This document shows positions 33,814-41,217 of a stretch of 64,000 nucleotides of DNA, one piece after another. Source of the DNA: Thalassobius sp047123305 (lineage in GTDB: Bacteria > Pseudomonadota > Alphaproteobacteria > Rhodobacterales > Rhodobacteraceae). The position numbers and the translations under genes are program-made. The notes beneath the pieces were generated by a model. The model had not been told where the DNA came from and searched no databases. It was given only the letters and a program-made list of their open reading frames with translations. Where the stretch lies: contig NZ_CP138918.1 of NCBI RefSeq assembly GCF_047123305.1, positions 3,782,001 to 3,846,000 on the forward strand. The letters run 5' to 3'. The stretch's first letter is position 1. The number at the start of each line of letters is the position of its first letter.

Positions 33814-35831
33814 CACTCGGCCGCAACCTGCTCTTGACCACGTGCCTTGGCACCCGCCGAAAGCTCCGCCATCAGGCTGGAGGCGCGGGCAATCGGGTTG
33901 GTCAGGTAGAAGTCGGTCACCGCATTGATGAAATCGGCCTTGCCCAGTTTGTCCTGCGGCAGCGAGACCCATTCGTTCTCAACAACCTGATCGACCTTGG
34001 CCAGATGTGGCACCGCCGCCACCAGCGCCTGACGCAGCTGCGCCTGGCTGTCCCAGGGCTGTGCATCGCCCAGCTCTGCCGACAACGCGCGCAGGATGGC
34101 CCAGTTTTCCTTGGCCTCGCCCGGTGCAAACCCGGCGCGCAGCGCCAGCTGCGGGCGGCCTTCGGTGTTCACAAACAGACCGTTTTCTTCGGTATAAGCG
34201 GCGGCGGGCAGGATCACATCGGCACGATGTGCACCACGATCGCCGTGGCTGCCCTGATAGATCACGAATGCACCCGCATCGATTTCTACTTCATCCGCGC
34301 CGAGGTTGTAGATCACCTCTGCCCCGTTGGTGGCGGCCTCAAGCCCACCTTCGGTGACGGCGCCCACGTCCATCGCCCCCACACGGGCAGCGGCGGTGTG
34401 CAGCACCATCAGCTTGGACCCGGTGTCTTCTGCCAGTTTCTGAGCCGCAGCCAGAACCGCCAGACCATCCGCTTCACGCAGGGCGCCCTGCCCGACAATC
34501 ACCACGGAAGGCGCGTCTTTCACGGCGCCGTAGTCTTTGCCAACGATGCTGTCCAGCGCCGCGCGGTCGGTGCCGACATGGGCGTAGTCATAGGTCAGAT
34601 CAACGGCTTCCCCAACCAGACCAACATTGGCCCCGTTGAGCCAAGCCTTGCGGATCCGGGCGTTCAGCACCGGCGCTTCTTCGCGCGGGTTGGTGCCGAT
34701 CAACTGGATGAACTTGGCGTCATCAATGTCTTCGATACTGGCGTTGCCAACGTAGCCGAAACGGCTGTCAATCGGCAGGCGTGCCTTATCGGTGCGGCAT
34801 TCAACATTGCCGCCCAGACCTTCGATCAGGTTTTTCAGCGCAAAAGCGGCTTCGACCGGCACCAGATCACCGATCAGACCGGCGAGTTTCTTGCCTTTCA
34901 TGGCCGCTGCAGCGGCACCAAGCGCTTCGCCCCAGGAGGCTTTGCGCAGCTTGCCGTTTTCACGGATGTAAGGCACGTCCAGACGCTGGCGGCGCAGACC
35001 GTCCCAGACAAAACGAGTTTTGTCGGAAATCCACTCTTCGTTCACACCGTCATGGTTGCGCGGCAGGATCCGCATCACTTCGCGGCCTTTGGTGTCCACA
35101 CGGATGTTGGAGCCAAGCGCATCCATCACATCGATGCTTTCGGTCTTGGTCAGTTCCCAAGGACGCGCCGAGAACGCATAGGGTTTGGAGGTCAGCGCGC
35201 CAACCGGGCAAAGGTCGATGATGTTGCCCTGCAGGTTGCTGTCCAGTGTTTCGTTCAGATAGCTGGTGATCTCAGCGTCTTCGCCACGACCGGTCTGGCC
35301 CATCTGCGTGATGCCGGCCACCTCGGTGGTGAAACGCACACAGCGGGTGCAGCTGATGCAGCGGGTCATCGCAGTTGAAACTAGCGGGCCAAGATCCAGA
35401 TCATCCACCGCCCGTTTGCCTTCGGCAAAGCGGGTTTCCGAGATGCCATAGGCCATCGCCTGATCCTGCAAGTCGCATTCACCGCCCTGATCGCAGATCG
35501 GGCAATCCAGCGGATGGTTGATGAGCATGAACTCCATCACCCCTTCGCGCGCTTTCTTCACCATCGGCGAGTTGGTTTTCACCACCGGCGGCTGGCCTTC
35601 GGGGCCGGGACGCAGATCGCGCACCTGCATTGCACAGGAGGCCGCCGGTTTCGGCGGGCCCCCAACAACTTCGACAAGGCACATGCGGCAGTTGCCCGCA
35701 ATCGACAGACGTTCGTGGTAGCAGAAACGCGGGATCTCGATCCCGGCCTGTTCACAGGCCTGGATCAGGGTCATGGCCCCGTCTGCTTCGATCTCCTGGT
35801 CATCGATGACGATCTTGCGTAGGTCGGACAT
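33813..35831 (-). CDS. nuoG: NADH-quinone oxidoreductase subunit G
   Basis: 672 residues. The N-terminal ferredoxin part carries FCYHERLSIAGNCRMCLVEV (N1b), the His-Cys site in HPLDCPICDQGGECDLQD (N5) and CISCTRCVRF (N4). The molybdopterin-like C-terminal part lacks the extra N7 cysteines of E. coli NuoG, as in mitochondria and Paracoccus. Confidence 0.95.
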   Translation of the reverse strand: MSDLRKIVIDDQEIEADGAMTLIQACEQAGIEIPRFCYHERLSIAGNCRMCLVEVVGGPPKPAASCAMQVRDLRPGPEGQPPVVKTNSPMVKKAREGVMEFMLINHPLDCPICDQGGECDLQDQAMAYGISETRFAEGKRAVDDLDLGPLVSTAMTRCISCTRCVRFTTEVAGITQMGQTGRGEDAEITSYLNETLDSNLQGNIIDLCPVGALTSKPYAFSARPWELTKTESIDVMDALGSNIRVDTKGREVMRILPRNHDGVNEEWISDKTRFVWDGLRRQRLDVPYIRENGKLRKASWGEALGAAAAAMKGKKLAGLIGDLVPVEAAFALKNLIEGLGGNVECRTDKARLPIDSRFGYVGNASIEDIDDAKFIQLIGTNPREEAPVLNARIRKAWLNGANVGLVGEAVDLTYDYAHVGTDRAALDSIVGKDYGAVKDAPSVVIVGQGALREADGLAVLAAAQKLAEDTGSKLMVLHTAAARVGAMDVGAVTEGGLEAATNGAEVIYNLGADEVEIDAGAFVIYQGSHGDRGAHRADVILPAAAYTEENGLFVNTEGRPQLALRAGFAPGEAKENWAILRALSAELGDAQPWDSQAQLRQALVAAVPHLAKVDQVVENEWVSLPQDKLGKADFINAVTDFYLTNPIARASSLMAELSAGAKARGQEQVAAE

Positions 35832-35837
35832 CTTGCC

Positions 35838-36251
35838 TCACTTTGCTTTCAACAGGACTCCGATCTGGCTGCGCGCTGCAATCTCGGCATGGCCAAGGGT
35901 GCAGAGGTCACCAGTATCGGCGGGGTTCAACCCCTTTGATTTCACGTAAGCCTCGCCAAGGGTCCGGATCCGGGCCTTCTCGGCGTCGCTGTTTACATAG
36001 GCTTTGATCTCATCGCTCGAATATCCCATCGACTTGGCGCGGGATCGCAGCGAATTGAGGAAAGCCAGACCTTTCAGGGTGCGGGCATTGATCTCTTCAC
36101 ATTTGTCAGAGACTTCAATCGCCAGCGCCACCCAGAGCATATTGCTGTCAATCTCCGCCACGTCGCGCAGCGGCGGTTTGGCGGTGGCCTGACCGCCAAT
36201 CGGGGTCAGAGCCAGTGTCAGGGCTACAGCGGTCGTCATCATCAGGCGCAT
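35838..36251 (-). CDS. Exported DUF5333-type protein upstream of nuoG
   Basis: 137 residues with a signal peptide cleaved near GQATA (residue 24). The mature part is helical with one Cys near the start (SDKCEEINARTL) and one near the end (GDLCTLGH), which may pair. I associate it with DUF5333, a Rhodobacterales family; function unknown. It precedes nuoG by 6 nt and follows a 130-nt gap that could hold an internal promoter. Confidence 0.75.
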   Translation of the reverse strand: MRLMMTTAVALTLALTPIGGQATAKPPLRDVAEIDSNMLWVALAIEVSDKCEEINARTLKGLAFLNSLRSRAKSMGYSSDEIKAYVNSDAEKARIRTLGEAYVKSKGLNPADTGDLCTLGHAEIAARSQIGVLLKAK

Positions 36252-36328
36252 GTGTCATCTCCTTTACGTTCACGCGTAGACAGGGCCGCCACGGGGCGTC
36301 CCTTCGCGTCAGAGATGAGGGTGCAGAG

Positions 36329-36349
36329 GCTTGTTATGCAATAACAAGC
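36329..36349. promoter_or_regulatory. Perfect inverted repeat in the gap upstream of DUF5333-nuoG
   Basis: GCTTGTTAT (36329-36337) and ATAACAAGC (36341-36349) are perfect 9-bp arms around GCA. There is no T-tract, so it is not a clear terminator. It sits in the only sizeable gap (36252-36381) in this half of the operon and may be an operator or RNA hairpin. Confidence 0.5.
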
Positions 36350-36381
36350 GGCGCAAACCCCTGATATAATGACAAAATCCA

Positions 36382-36726
36382 TCATACGTCGCAGCGTCCT
36401 TCAAGGATCAGGCGGCCGTTGTCCAGCTGCAGCTCAGCGTCTTCCACATCGGGGCCTTGGGTCCAGATCACATCTGAGCGGCCAAATTTGTCGATGCAGT
36501 ATTTGGTCGCCTCAAAGCGACCAGCCTCACGGGCGGGCACCAGCCCCTGATCAATGCGATCCACCGAAACCGAGAAAGCCAGTTTGTCTTCGCGGGTCGT
36601 GGTCAGACGCGCGGGGAAATACTGGTTTTCAAACAGAACTCGGTTCTTCCGGCTCTGGATGTTCTTGGCCCAGCCACAAGAGGACAGGATCGACAGGCTC
36701 AGCAGGCAGAGGATAAAGACACGCAT
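36382..36726 (-). CDS. Small lipoprotein between nuoF and the DUF5333 gene
   Basis: 114 residues, lipobox ILSSC at residues 13-17. The mature part has Cys in TKYCIDKFG and at the very end (EGRC), 34 residues apart. No family recognised. It begins 6 nt after the nuoF stop. It is one of several exported proteins encoded inside this Complex I operon. Confidence 0.75.
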   Translation of the reverse strand: MRVFILCLLSLSILSSCGWAKNIQSRKNRVLFENQYFPARLTTTREDKLAFSVSVDRIDQGLVPAREAGRFEATKYCIDKFGRSDVIWTQGPDVEDAELQLDNGRLILEGRCDV

Positions 36727-36732
36727 CTTAGA

Positions 36733-38031
36733 TCACTCCGCCGCAATGGCCGACTTGCGGCCGGTTTTCTGTGCTTTGATACGGTCTTCGATTTCCTCGC
36801 GGAAATTGCGGATCAGACCCTGAATCGGCCAGGCTGCTGCATCGCCAAGGGCGCAGATAGTGTGGCCTTCGACCTGCTTGGTCACATCCCACAACATGTC
36901 GATCTCTTCCAGCTCTGCTTCGCCACGAACCAACCGGTCCATCACGCGCATCATCCAGCCGGTGCCTTCGCGGCAGGGCGTACACTGGCCGCAGCTTTCG
37001 TGTTTGTAGAACTTTGCCAGACGCCAGATCGCTTTGATGATGTCGGTCTGCTTGTCCATCACGATCACCGCTGCAGTGCCTAGGCCCGAGCCCAGATCGT
37101 TGCGCAGGTAGTCGAAATCCATGATTGCGTCGCGCATGTTTTCACCACGCACGCAAGGCACAGAGGAACCACCGGGGATCACCGCCAAGAGGTTGTCCCA
37201 ACCGCCGCGAATGCCGCCGCAGTGTTTCTCGATCAGCTCTTCAAAGGAGATGCTCATTGCCTCTTCAACCACACAGGGGTTGTTGACGTGGCCCGAGATC
37301 GCAAACAGCTTGGTGCCCGCATTGTTGGGGCGGCCAAAGCCAGCAAACCATTCCGGCCCGCGGCGCAGGATGGTGGGCACAACAGCTATGGATTCCACAT
37401 TGTTCACCGTGGTCGGGCAGCCATAAAGGCCCGCACCGGCCGGGAACGGCGGCTTCATGCGCGGCATGCCTTTTTTGCCCTCGAGGCTTTCGATCAGGGC
37501 GGTTTCCTCGCCACAGATATAGGCCCCTGCCCCGTGGTGCAGATAGAGGTCGAAATCCCAGCCGGACCCAGCCGCGTTTTTGCCCAGAAGGCCCGCGTCA
37601 TAGGCCTCATCAATGGCTGACTGCAGCGCTTCGCGTTCGCGAATGTATTCCCCGCGAATGTAGATATAGGCCGCATGCGCATTCATCGCAAAAGAGGCGA
37701 TCAACGCCCCTTCGATCAGGGTGTGCGGATCATGGCGCATGATCTCGCGGTCTTTACAGGTGCCGGGTTCGGATTCATCCGCGTTGATGACCAGATAGGC
37801 CGGACGCCCGTCGCTTTCCTTCGGCATGAAGGACCATTTCAGACCGGTCGGGAAGCCCGCACCGCCACGGCCGCGCAGACCCGAGGCCTTCATCTGATCG
37901 ACGATCCAGTCGCGCCCTTTCTGAACGATACCGGCGGTGCCATCCCAATGGCCCCGCGCCTTGGCACCGGCCAGCGTGCGGTCGTGCATCCCGTAGATGT
38001 TGGTAAAGATACGGTCTTGATCCTTCAGCAT
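36733..38031 (-). CDS. nuoF: NADH-quinone oxidoreductase subunit F
   Basis: 432 residues, the NADH- and FMN-binding subunit. GLRGRGGAGFPTGLKW and NADESEPGTCKDREI form the NADH/FMN sites, and ESCGQCTPCREGTGW with the later Cys in GHTICALGDA binds cluster N3. Confidence 0.96.
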   Translation of the reverse strand: MLKDQDRIFTNIYGMHDRTLAGAKARGHWDGTAGIVQKGRDWIVDQMKASGLRGRGGAGFPTGLKWSFMPKESDGRPAYLVINADESEPGTCKDREIMRHDPHTLIEGALIASFAMNAHAAYIYIRGEYIREREALQSAIDEAYDAGLLGKNAAGSGWDFDLYLHHGAGAYICGEETALIESLEGKKGMPRMKPPFPAGAGLYGCPTTVNNVESIAVVPTILRRGPEWFAGFGRPNNAGTKLFAISGHVNNPCVVEEAMSISFEELIEKHCGGIRGGWDNLLAVIPGGSSVPCVRGENMRDAIMDFDYLRNDLGSGLGTAAVIVMDKQTDIIKAIWRLAKFYKHESCGQCTPCREGTGWMMRVMDRLVRGEAELEEIDMLWDVTKQVEGHTICALGDAAAWPIQGLIRNFREEIEDRIKAQKTGRKSAIAAE

Positions 38032-38035
38032 CCCG

Positions 38036-38260
38036 TTACCCTTTGCTGTTCTGACGCGCGCGCCAGATTTGGAAAATCATCACGATGGCGTAGACAAAGC
38101 CCGCCAAGGCAATCAGATCGAACAGCGCGCGGGTGCGATTTGGTAACCCCAATTCCCCACCCACAAAGGACGCCACGATCCAGAACACCGCCGTGCCCGC
38201 AATCACCAAAGAGGTGATGCGTCCCTTGCGTGCCAGTTCTGCGTCCTTCTGTTCGCTCAC
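38036..38260 (-). CDS. Two-helix membrane protein, DUF5337-like
   Basis: 74 residues. A charged N-terminus (MSEQKDAELARKGR), two membrane helices (SLVIAGTAVFWIVASFV and LIALAGFVYAIVMIFQI) and a short basic tail. The pattern fits DUF5337, which in Rhodobacteraceae sits beside nuoE/nuoF. It is 4 nt upstream of nuoF and 11 nt after nuoE. Confidence 0.8.
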   Translation of the reverse strand: MSEQKDAELARKGRITSLVIAGTAVFWIVASFVGGELGLPNRTRALFDLIALAGFVYAIVMIFQIWRARQNSKG

Positions 38261-38271
38261 AGTGTCTGTCC

Positions 38272-39426
38272 TCAGTCTTTCTTGGCCGCTTCTTTGGCCA
38301 GTTCGACCGCCTGACCAATCCAGTCATCCCGCGTGATGCGGCCTTTGAATTTCAACCGGTTGTCGACCCACTGGATCTCGGTCTCGGTCCATTTGGCAAT
38401 CTGGTCAAAGTGGAAGAACCCCAGCTCGTTCAGGGTCTGCTCCAGTTTCGGGCCAACACCGATGATCCGTTTCAGATCATCCGCCCCTTCGGCGCGGGCG
38501 GCGGTCAGAACCTCGGGTTCGGACTCGGCCACATCCGCCGCAGGCGCTTCGGCCTTTTTCGCAGGCTTCTTCGCCGCTGCCTTCTTGGGCGCGGCTTTTT
38601 TCTCGGCCTTCGGCGCCGCCGCTTTGGCCTCTGCTGCCTGGGCGTGGGCCGGTTTGGCAACCGGTTCCACCGGTGCCGCAGCCGCACCTGCTGGGGCCGC
38701 AACCTCTGCCGCATCCTTGCCCTTCATCCAAGGCGTCAGGATCGGCACTTCGGTGCCGTCGATGCGCTTCACGGTATCCCCAAGATCCACCGCCAGCTGC
38801 GCTGAGGCGTTGTATTTGGTTTTACCGCTGTCAAAATCCTTCAGCGAGGTCAGACCGGAAAGAGGCTCTGCCGCGAAACGGCCGTTCTGCGGACCCGGCA
38901 CCGGCACCCTGCCTGCGGCCAGTTCGTCCAGCAGTTCAGCAAAACGTTCTACGCTCAGATCTTCGTAATAATCCTTGCCGATCTGCACCATCGGCGCGTT
39001 GGCGCAGGCGCCCAAGCATTCCACCTCTTCCCAGGTGAACTTGCCATCAGCGGACAGGGTATAGGGCTTCTCGGCGATCTTTTCCTGACAGACCTTGATC
39101 AAGTCCTCAGCCCCACAAATCATGCAGGACAGGGTGCCGCAGATCTGCACATGGGCAACCGAGCCTGTCGGGGTCAGCTGGAACATGAAGTAGAACGAGG
39201 CCACCTCAAACGCGCGAATGTGGGCCATGCCCAGCATGTCAGCGACATATTCAATTGCCGGACGGGTCAGCCAGCCCTCTTGTTCCTGAGCGCGCCACAA
39301 CAGCGGGATCACAGCCGATTGCGCCCGACCTGCGGGATACTTGGTGATCTGCGCCTCAGCCCATTTCTGGTTTTCGGCTGTGAAAGCAAAGCTTTCTGGC
39401 TGTTCGTGGTAGAGACGGCGTAGCAT
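38272..39426 (-). CDS. nuoE: NADH-quinone oxidoreductase subunit E with long C-terminal extension
   Basis: 384 residues, far longer than usual (about 165-240). Residues 1 to about 200 are the 24-kDa thioredoxin-like subunit: ICGTLSCMICGA and ECLGACANAPMVQIG give the four Cys of cluster N1a. An Ala/Lys/Pro linker (about 245-300) is followed by a domain at about 310-384 (LKRIIGVGPKLEQTLNELGF ... TEIQWVDNRL), which looks like a helix-hairpin-helix/Rad51-N type fold. The linker and domain may tether the peripheral arm to another partner. The start shares its A with the upstream lipoprotein stop (TGATG). Confidence 0.93.
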   Translation of the reverse strand: MLRRLYHEQPESFAFTAENQKWAEAQITKYPAGRAQSAVIPLLWRAQEQEGWLTRPAIEYVADMLGMAHIRAFEVASFYFMFQLTPTGSVAHVQICGTLSCMICGAEDLIKVCQEKIAEKPYTLSADGKFTWEEVECLGACANAPMVQIGKDYYEDLSVERFAELLDELAAGRVPVPGPQNGRFAAEPLSGLTSLKDFDSGKTKYNASAQLAVDLGDTVKRIDGTEVPILTPWMKGKDAAEVAAPAGAAAAPVEPVAKPAHAQAAEAKAAAPKAEKKAAPKKAAAKKPAKKAEAPAADVAESEPEVLTAARAEGADDLKRIIGVGPKLEQTLNELGFFHFDQIAKWTETEIQWVDNRLKFKGRITRDDWIGQAVELAKEAAKKD

Positions 39427-39704
39427 CAGGCACAGGCTCCGGTCGTAAGTTTCGCGCCACCATCTTCCAGCTGTTCGGCCTTGCCGGTGGCGAGTTGATA
39501 TTCAGTCAGGCCAACAACCTGTTCACGGGTGAAGCCTGTTTGCAGCTCCACCGGCAGATAGTCAGCTTCGGTCCGCATCACGCAGCCGATCGAGGCCACA
39601 GCGGTTTCGTAAGTCTGGACGTCTTTCATCGACAGCCCCTCAGGCAGGCCGCAGCCCGCCAATGCAGTGAGAACACTCAAGGTCAAGACGCCCTTCTTCA
39701 ACAT
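39426..39704 (-). CDS. Lipoprotein with one C-x15-GF-x-C domain
   Basis: 92 residues. Lipobox LTALAGC (Cys 18). After it, one copy of a Cys-pair domain: SIGC, 15 residues, GF, about 32 residues, Cys at the C-terminus. The same layout occurs in the two genes upstream. Both ends overlap neighbours by 1 nt (TAATG at the start, TGATG with nuoE). Function unknown; periplasmic and lipid anchored by prediction. Confidence 0.78.
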   Translation of the reverse strand: MLKKGVLTLSVLTALAGCGLPEGLSMKDVQTYETAVASIGCVMRTEADYLPVELQTGFTREQVVGLTEYQLATGKAEQLEDGGAKLTTGACA

Positions 39705-40177
39705 TACGAGCAGACCTCCGCGTTCAGGATGATGGTGTCATTGGCACCCATTGACGCCTCGCCACCCATTACCATTTTCTGCAGTTCCTGTTTGACCAGC
39801 ATCGGCTCCAACCCGCTTTTCTTGAACACGGATTTGAACTCTTCCAGACCGACCTGGCAGTCGTTTTTCTTTAGCACCTGCAGAGCACCGGCACGCACCG
39901 CCTCGGGGCTCTCACATTCGGGACCTGTGAGGTAGATCGTGCGCTTGGCACGGTTCATCCGGCCTTCACCGCGCAGATGTTTGACAATGGCACCGGCCTC
40001 ATCACGCTCAAACCCGTTCGCGGGGAGCACTTCGGCGGCCTTTGCTTCGGGCAGGACGCAGTCATTTGCGACCATCACCTCGATGAATTCCAGAACACGG
40101 TCCTCGCTCACCTCAGCCGCTGCCATTGTAGGCAGCGTCAGTGCGGCGGAGACGAACAGGGCGAAAATTGCCTTCAT
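39704..40177 (-). CDS. Exported protein with two tandem C-x14-G[FL]-x-C domains
   Basis: 157 residues. The signal peptide (MKAIFALFVSAALTLPTMA) is nearly identical to that of the gene upstream. The mature part is two copies of one domain: NDC-VLPEA...NGF...GPEC and NDC-QVGLE...SGL...AEVC, with 47 and 48 residues between the Cys. GAGGTGACATC lies before the ATG at 40177. The frame remains open upstream but the signal peptide fixes the start. No known family; probably disulfide-bonded periplasmic protein. Confidence 0.78.
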   Translation of the reverse strand: MKAIFALFVSAALTLPTMAAAEVSEDRVLEFIEVMVANDCVLPEAKAAEVLPANGFERDEAGAIVKHLRGEGRMNRAKRTIYLTGPECESPEAVRAGALQVLKKNDCQVGLEEFKSVFKKSGLEPMLVKQELQKMVMGGEASMGANDTIILNAEVCS

Positions 40178-40215
40178 GATGTCACCTCTTTGAAAAATGG
40201 ATTTGGAAATAGGGG
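40122..40215 (-). repeat. Direct repeat: copy 1 of a start-plus-signal-peptide block
   Basis: A 94-base block covering about 38 bases upstream of the ATG and 56 bases of signal-peptide code is about 87% identical to 40697-40789. Within the coding part only three or four bases differ. Confidence 0.9.
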
Positions 40216-40696
40216 TAGCCCGCGGCCCCTCGAGCCGCAGAAGACGAGCTGAAATACCTTTGAGCACAAGGACCGACATCAGCAATACGCCTCCGTCAAA
40301 ACAAGACTAGAACCACTTTCTTCAGTTCTTGCGAAATTCGCAACTCCCTGCAAAACGAGCGAGTTCGCTAGTGCAGCAAGATCGAGATCATTGAACCCCT
40401 TTCTCTCGACGAACTTCAACGCCTCTGTCTGCGAAACCTTGCACCCTTCTTTTGAAATAAAGTTGACGAACCCATCAACGTCGAGTGTGGACAAAGCGCC
40501 TTCTGCTTTGCAGGTCACGCTTTCACCACTGACAAATACATCTGACCATTCGCCACATGCAAATGAATGAGGACCGAACGAAAAACCCTCAACGGCCAAG
40601 TACCCGTCGTCAGTTTGGTATCCATAAAACTGAATTCCGTTTGCCTCAGCATCCGAGGTCACGGGGGGCATGGGAAATTCAATTTCCAAAGCTCCA
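40216..40696 (-). other. AT-richer segment between the two signal-peptide repeats
   Basis: Two sampled 60-base blocks (40321-40380, 40441-40500) have 50% and 48% G+C, clearly lower than nearby nuo genes. The segment holds the mature part of one exported protein plus 63 bases of spacer, bracketed by the 94-bp repeats. Confidence 0.55.
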
Positions 40697-40752
40697 GCCA
40701 TTGTGGGCAGCGTCAGTGCAGCGGAGACGAACAGGGCGGAAATTGCCTTCAT
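40279..40752 (-). CDS. Exported protein with one C-x14-GF-x-C domain
   Basis: 157 residues. The signal peptide MKAISALFVSAALTLPTMA differs by one residue from that of the next gene downstream. The first mature half (EIEFPMPPVTSDAEANG ... FACGEWSDVFV) matches nothing I know. The second half, EGC-KVSQTEA...KGF...EAYC, is one copy of the Cys-pair domain with 52 residues between the Cys. The start overlaps the preceding ORF (ATGA). Lower G+C than neighbours. Role unknown. Confidence 0.76.
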   Translation of the reverse strand: MKAISALFVSAALTLPTMAGALEIEFPMPPVTSDAEANGIQFYGYQTDDGYLAVEGFSFGPHSFACGEWSDVFVSGESVTCKAEGALSTLDVDGFVNFISKEGCKVSQTEALKFVERKGFNDLDLAALANSLVLQGVANFARTEESGSSLVLTEAYC

Positions 40753-40789
40753 TTTGTCACCTCATAGAAATGGAAATTGAAAATAGGGG
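40697..40789 (-). repeat. Direct repeat: copy 2 of the start-plus-signal-peptide block
   Basis: Partner of 40122-40215. The start of this copy overlaps the stop of the 40749-41027 ORF. Confidence 0.9.
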
Positions 40790-41027
40790 AAACGTCGGCC
40801 GAACGGGCAGAATAGCACGCCTTGGCAGGCCGACGCAGGGTTTGCGTACACCGCTGCTGCTGCACCAGAAAGGCACAGGCTGACAGGGCCAGCGCAGCAA
40901 ATGCGCCAGCCAGGCCGGAGTCAGCGTTCAGTGGCGACAAAGGAAACGCGCCCGATAGCGCATTAACCGCTGTTGCTGCGACCAGAACGAGACTGGCGAT
41001 AACGAGTGGGGTAAACATTGATTTCAT
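40749..41027 (-). CDS. Small membrane/exported protein in the nuoD-nuoE interval
   Basis: 92 residues. Two hydrophobic stretches (FTPLVIASLVLVAATAV and GAFAALALSACAFLV), then a basic Cys-containing tail. The last eight residues are encoded by the region that serves as ribosome-binding site for the next gene. The start context GGTGACATCATGAA is identical to that of the gene at 40177, so at least three genes here share a start region. No family recognised. Confidence 0.6.
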   Translation of the reverse strand: MKSMFTPLVIASLVLVAATAVNALSGAFPLSPLNADSGLAGAFAALALSACAFLVQQQRCTQTLRRPAKACYSARSADVSPIFNFHFYEVTK

Positions 41028-41031
41028 GATG

Positions 41032-41217
41032 TCACCCCAAGAAGACCGAAACAAAAATCATCGACACAAAGAAAACCGCAACACCCGTAACTGTGCCAAT
41101 CAAGATTGATTGGCGCTTCGAGTCTTTAACAATTAGCGCGGTGATGGCGTGACTGCAAAACAGCGCCACGATCATCACCATCACCAACGCAAATCCTGCG
41201 GCTCCCGAGGCAAACAT
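41032..41217 (-). CDS. Two-helix membrane protein coupled to nuoD
   Basis: 61 residues, two membrane helices (GFALVMVMIVALFCSHAI and LIGTVTGVAVFFVSMIFV) joined by a short KDSKRQS loop. The ATG overlaps the nuoD stop (ATGA). It resembles small accessory ORFs reported in alphaproteobacterial nuo/nqo clusters, but I cannot name a family. Confidence 0.72.
   Translation of the reverse strand: MFASGAAGFALVMVMIVALFCSHAITALIVKDSKRQSILIGTVTGVAVFFVSMIFVSVFLG

Noticed and set aside
36364..36369. Perfect TATAAT on the plus strand
   Set aside because: No plus-strand gene follows for kilobases and no -35 lies at proper spacing.
40216..40278. Possible remnant insertion sequence between the small exported genes
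   Set aside because: Too short, no terminal inverted repeats and no transposase fragment in any frame.
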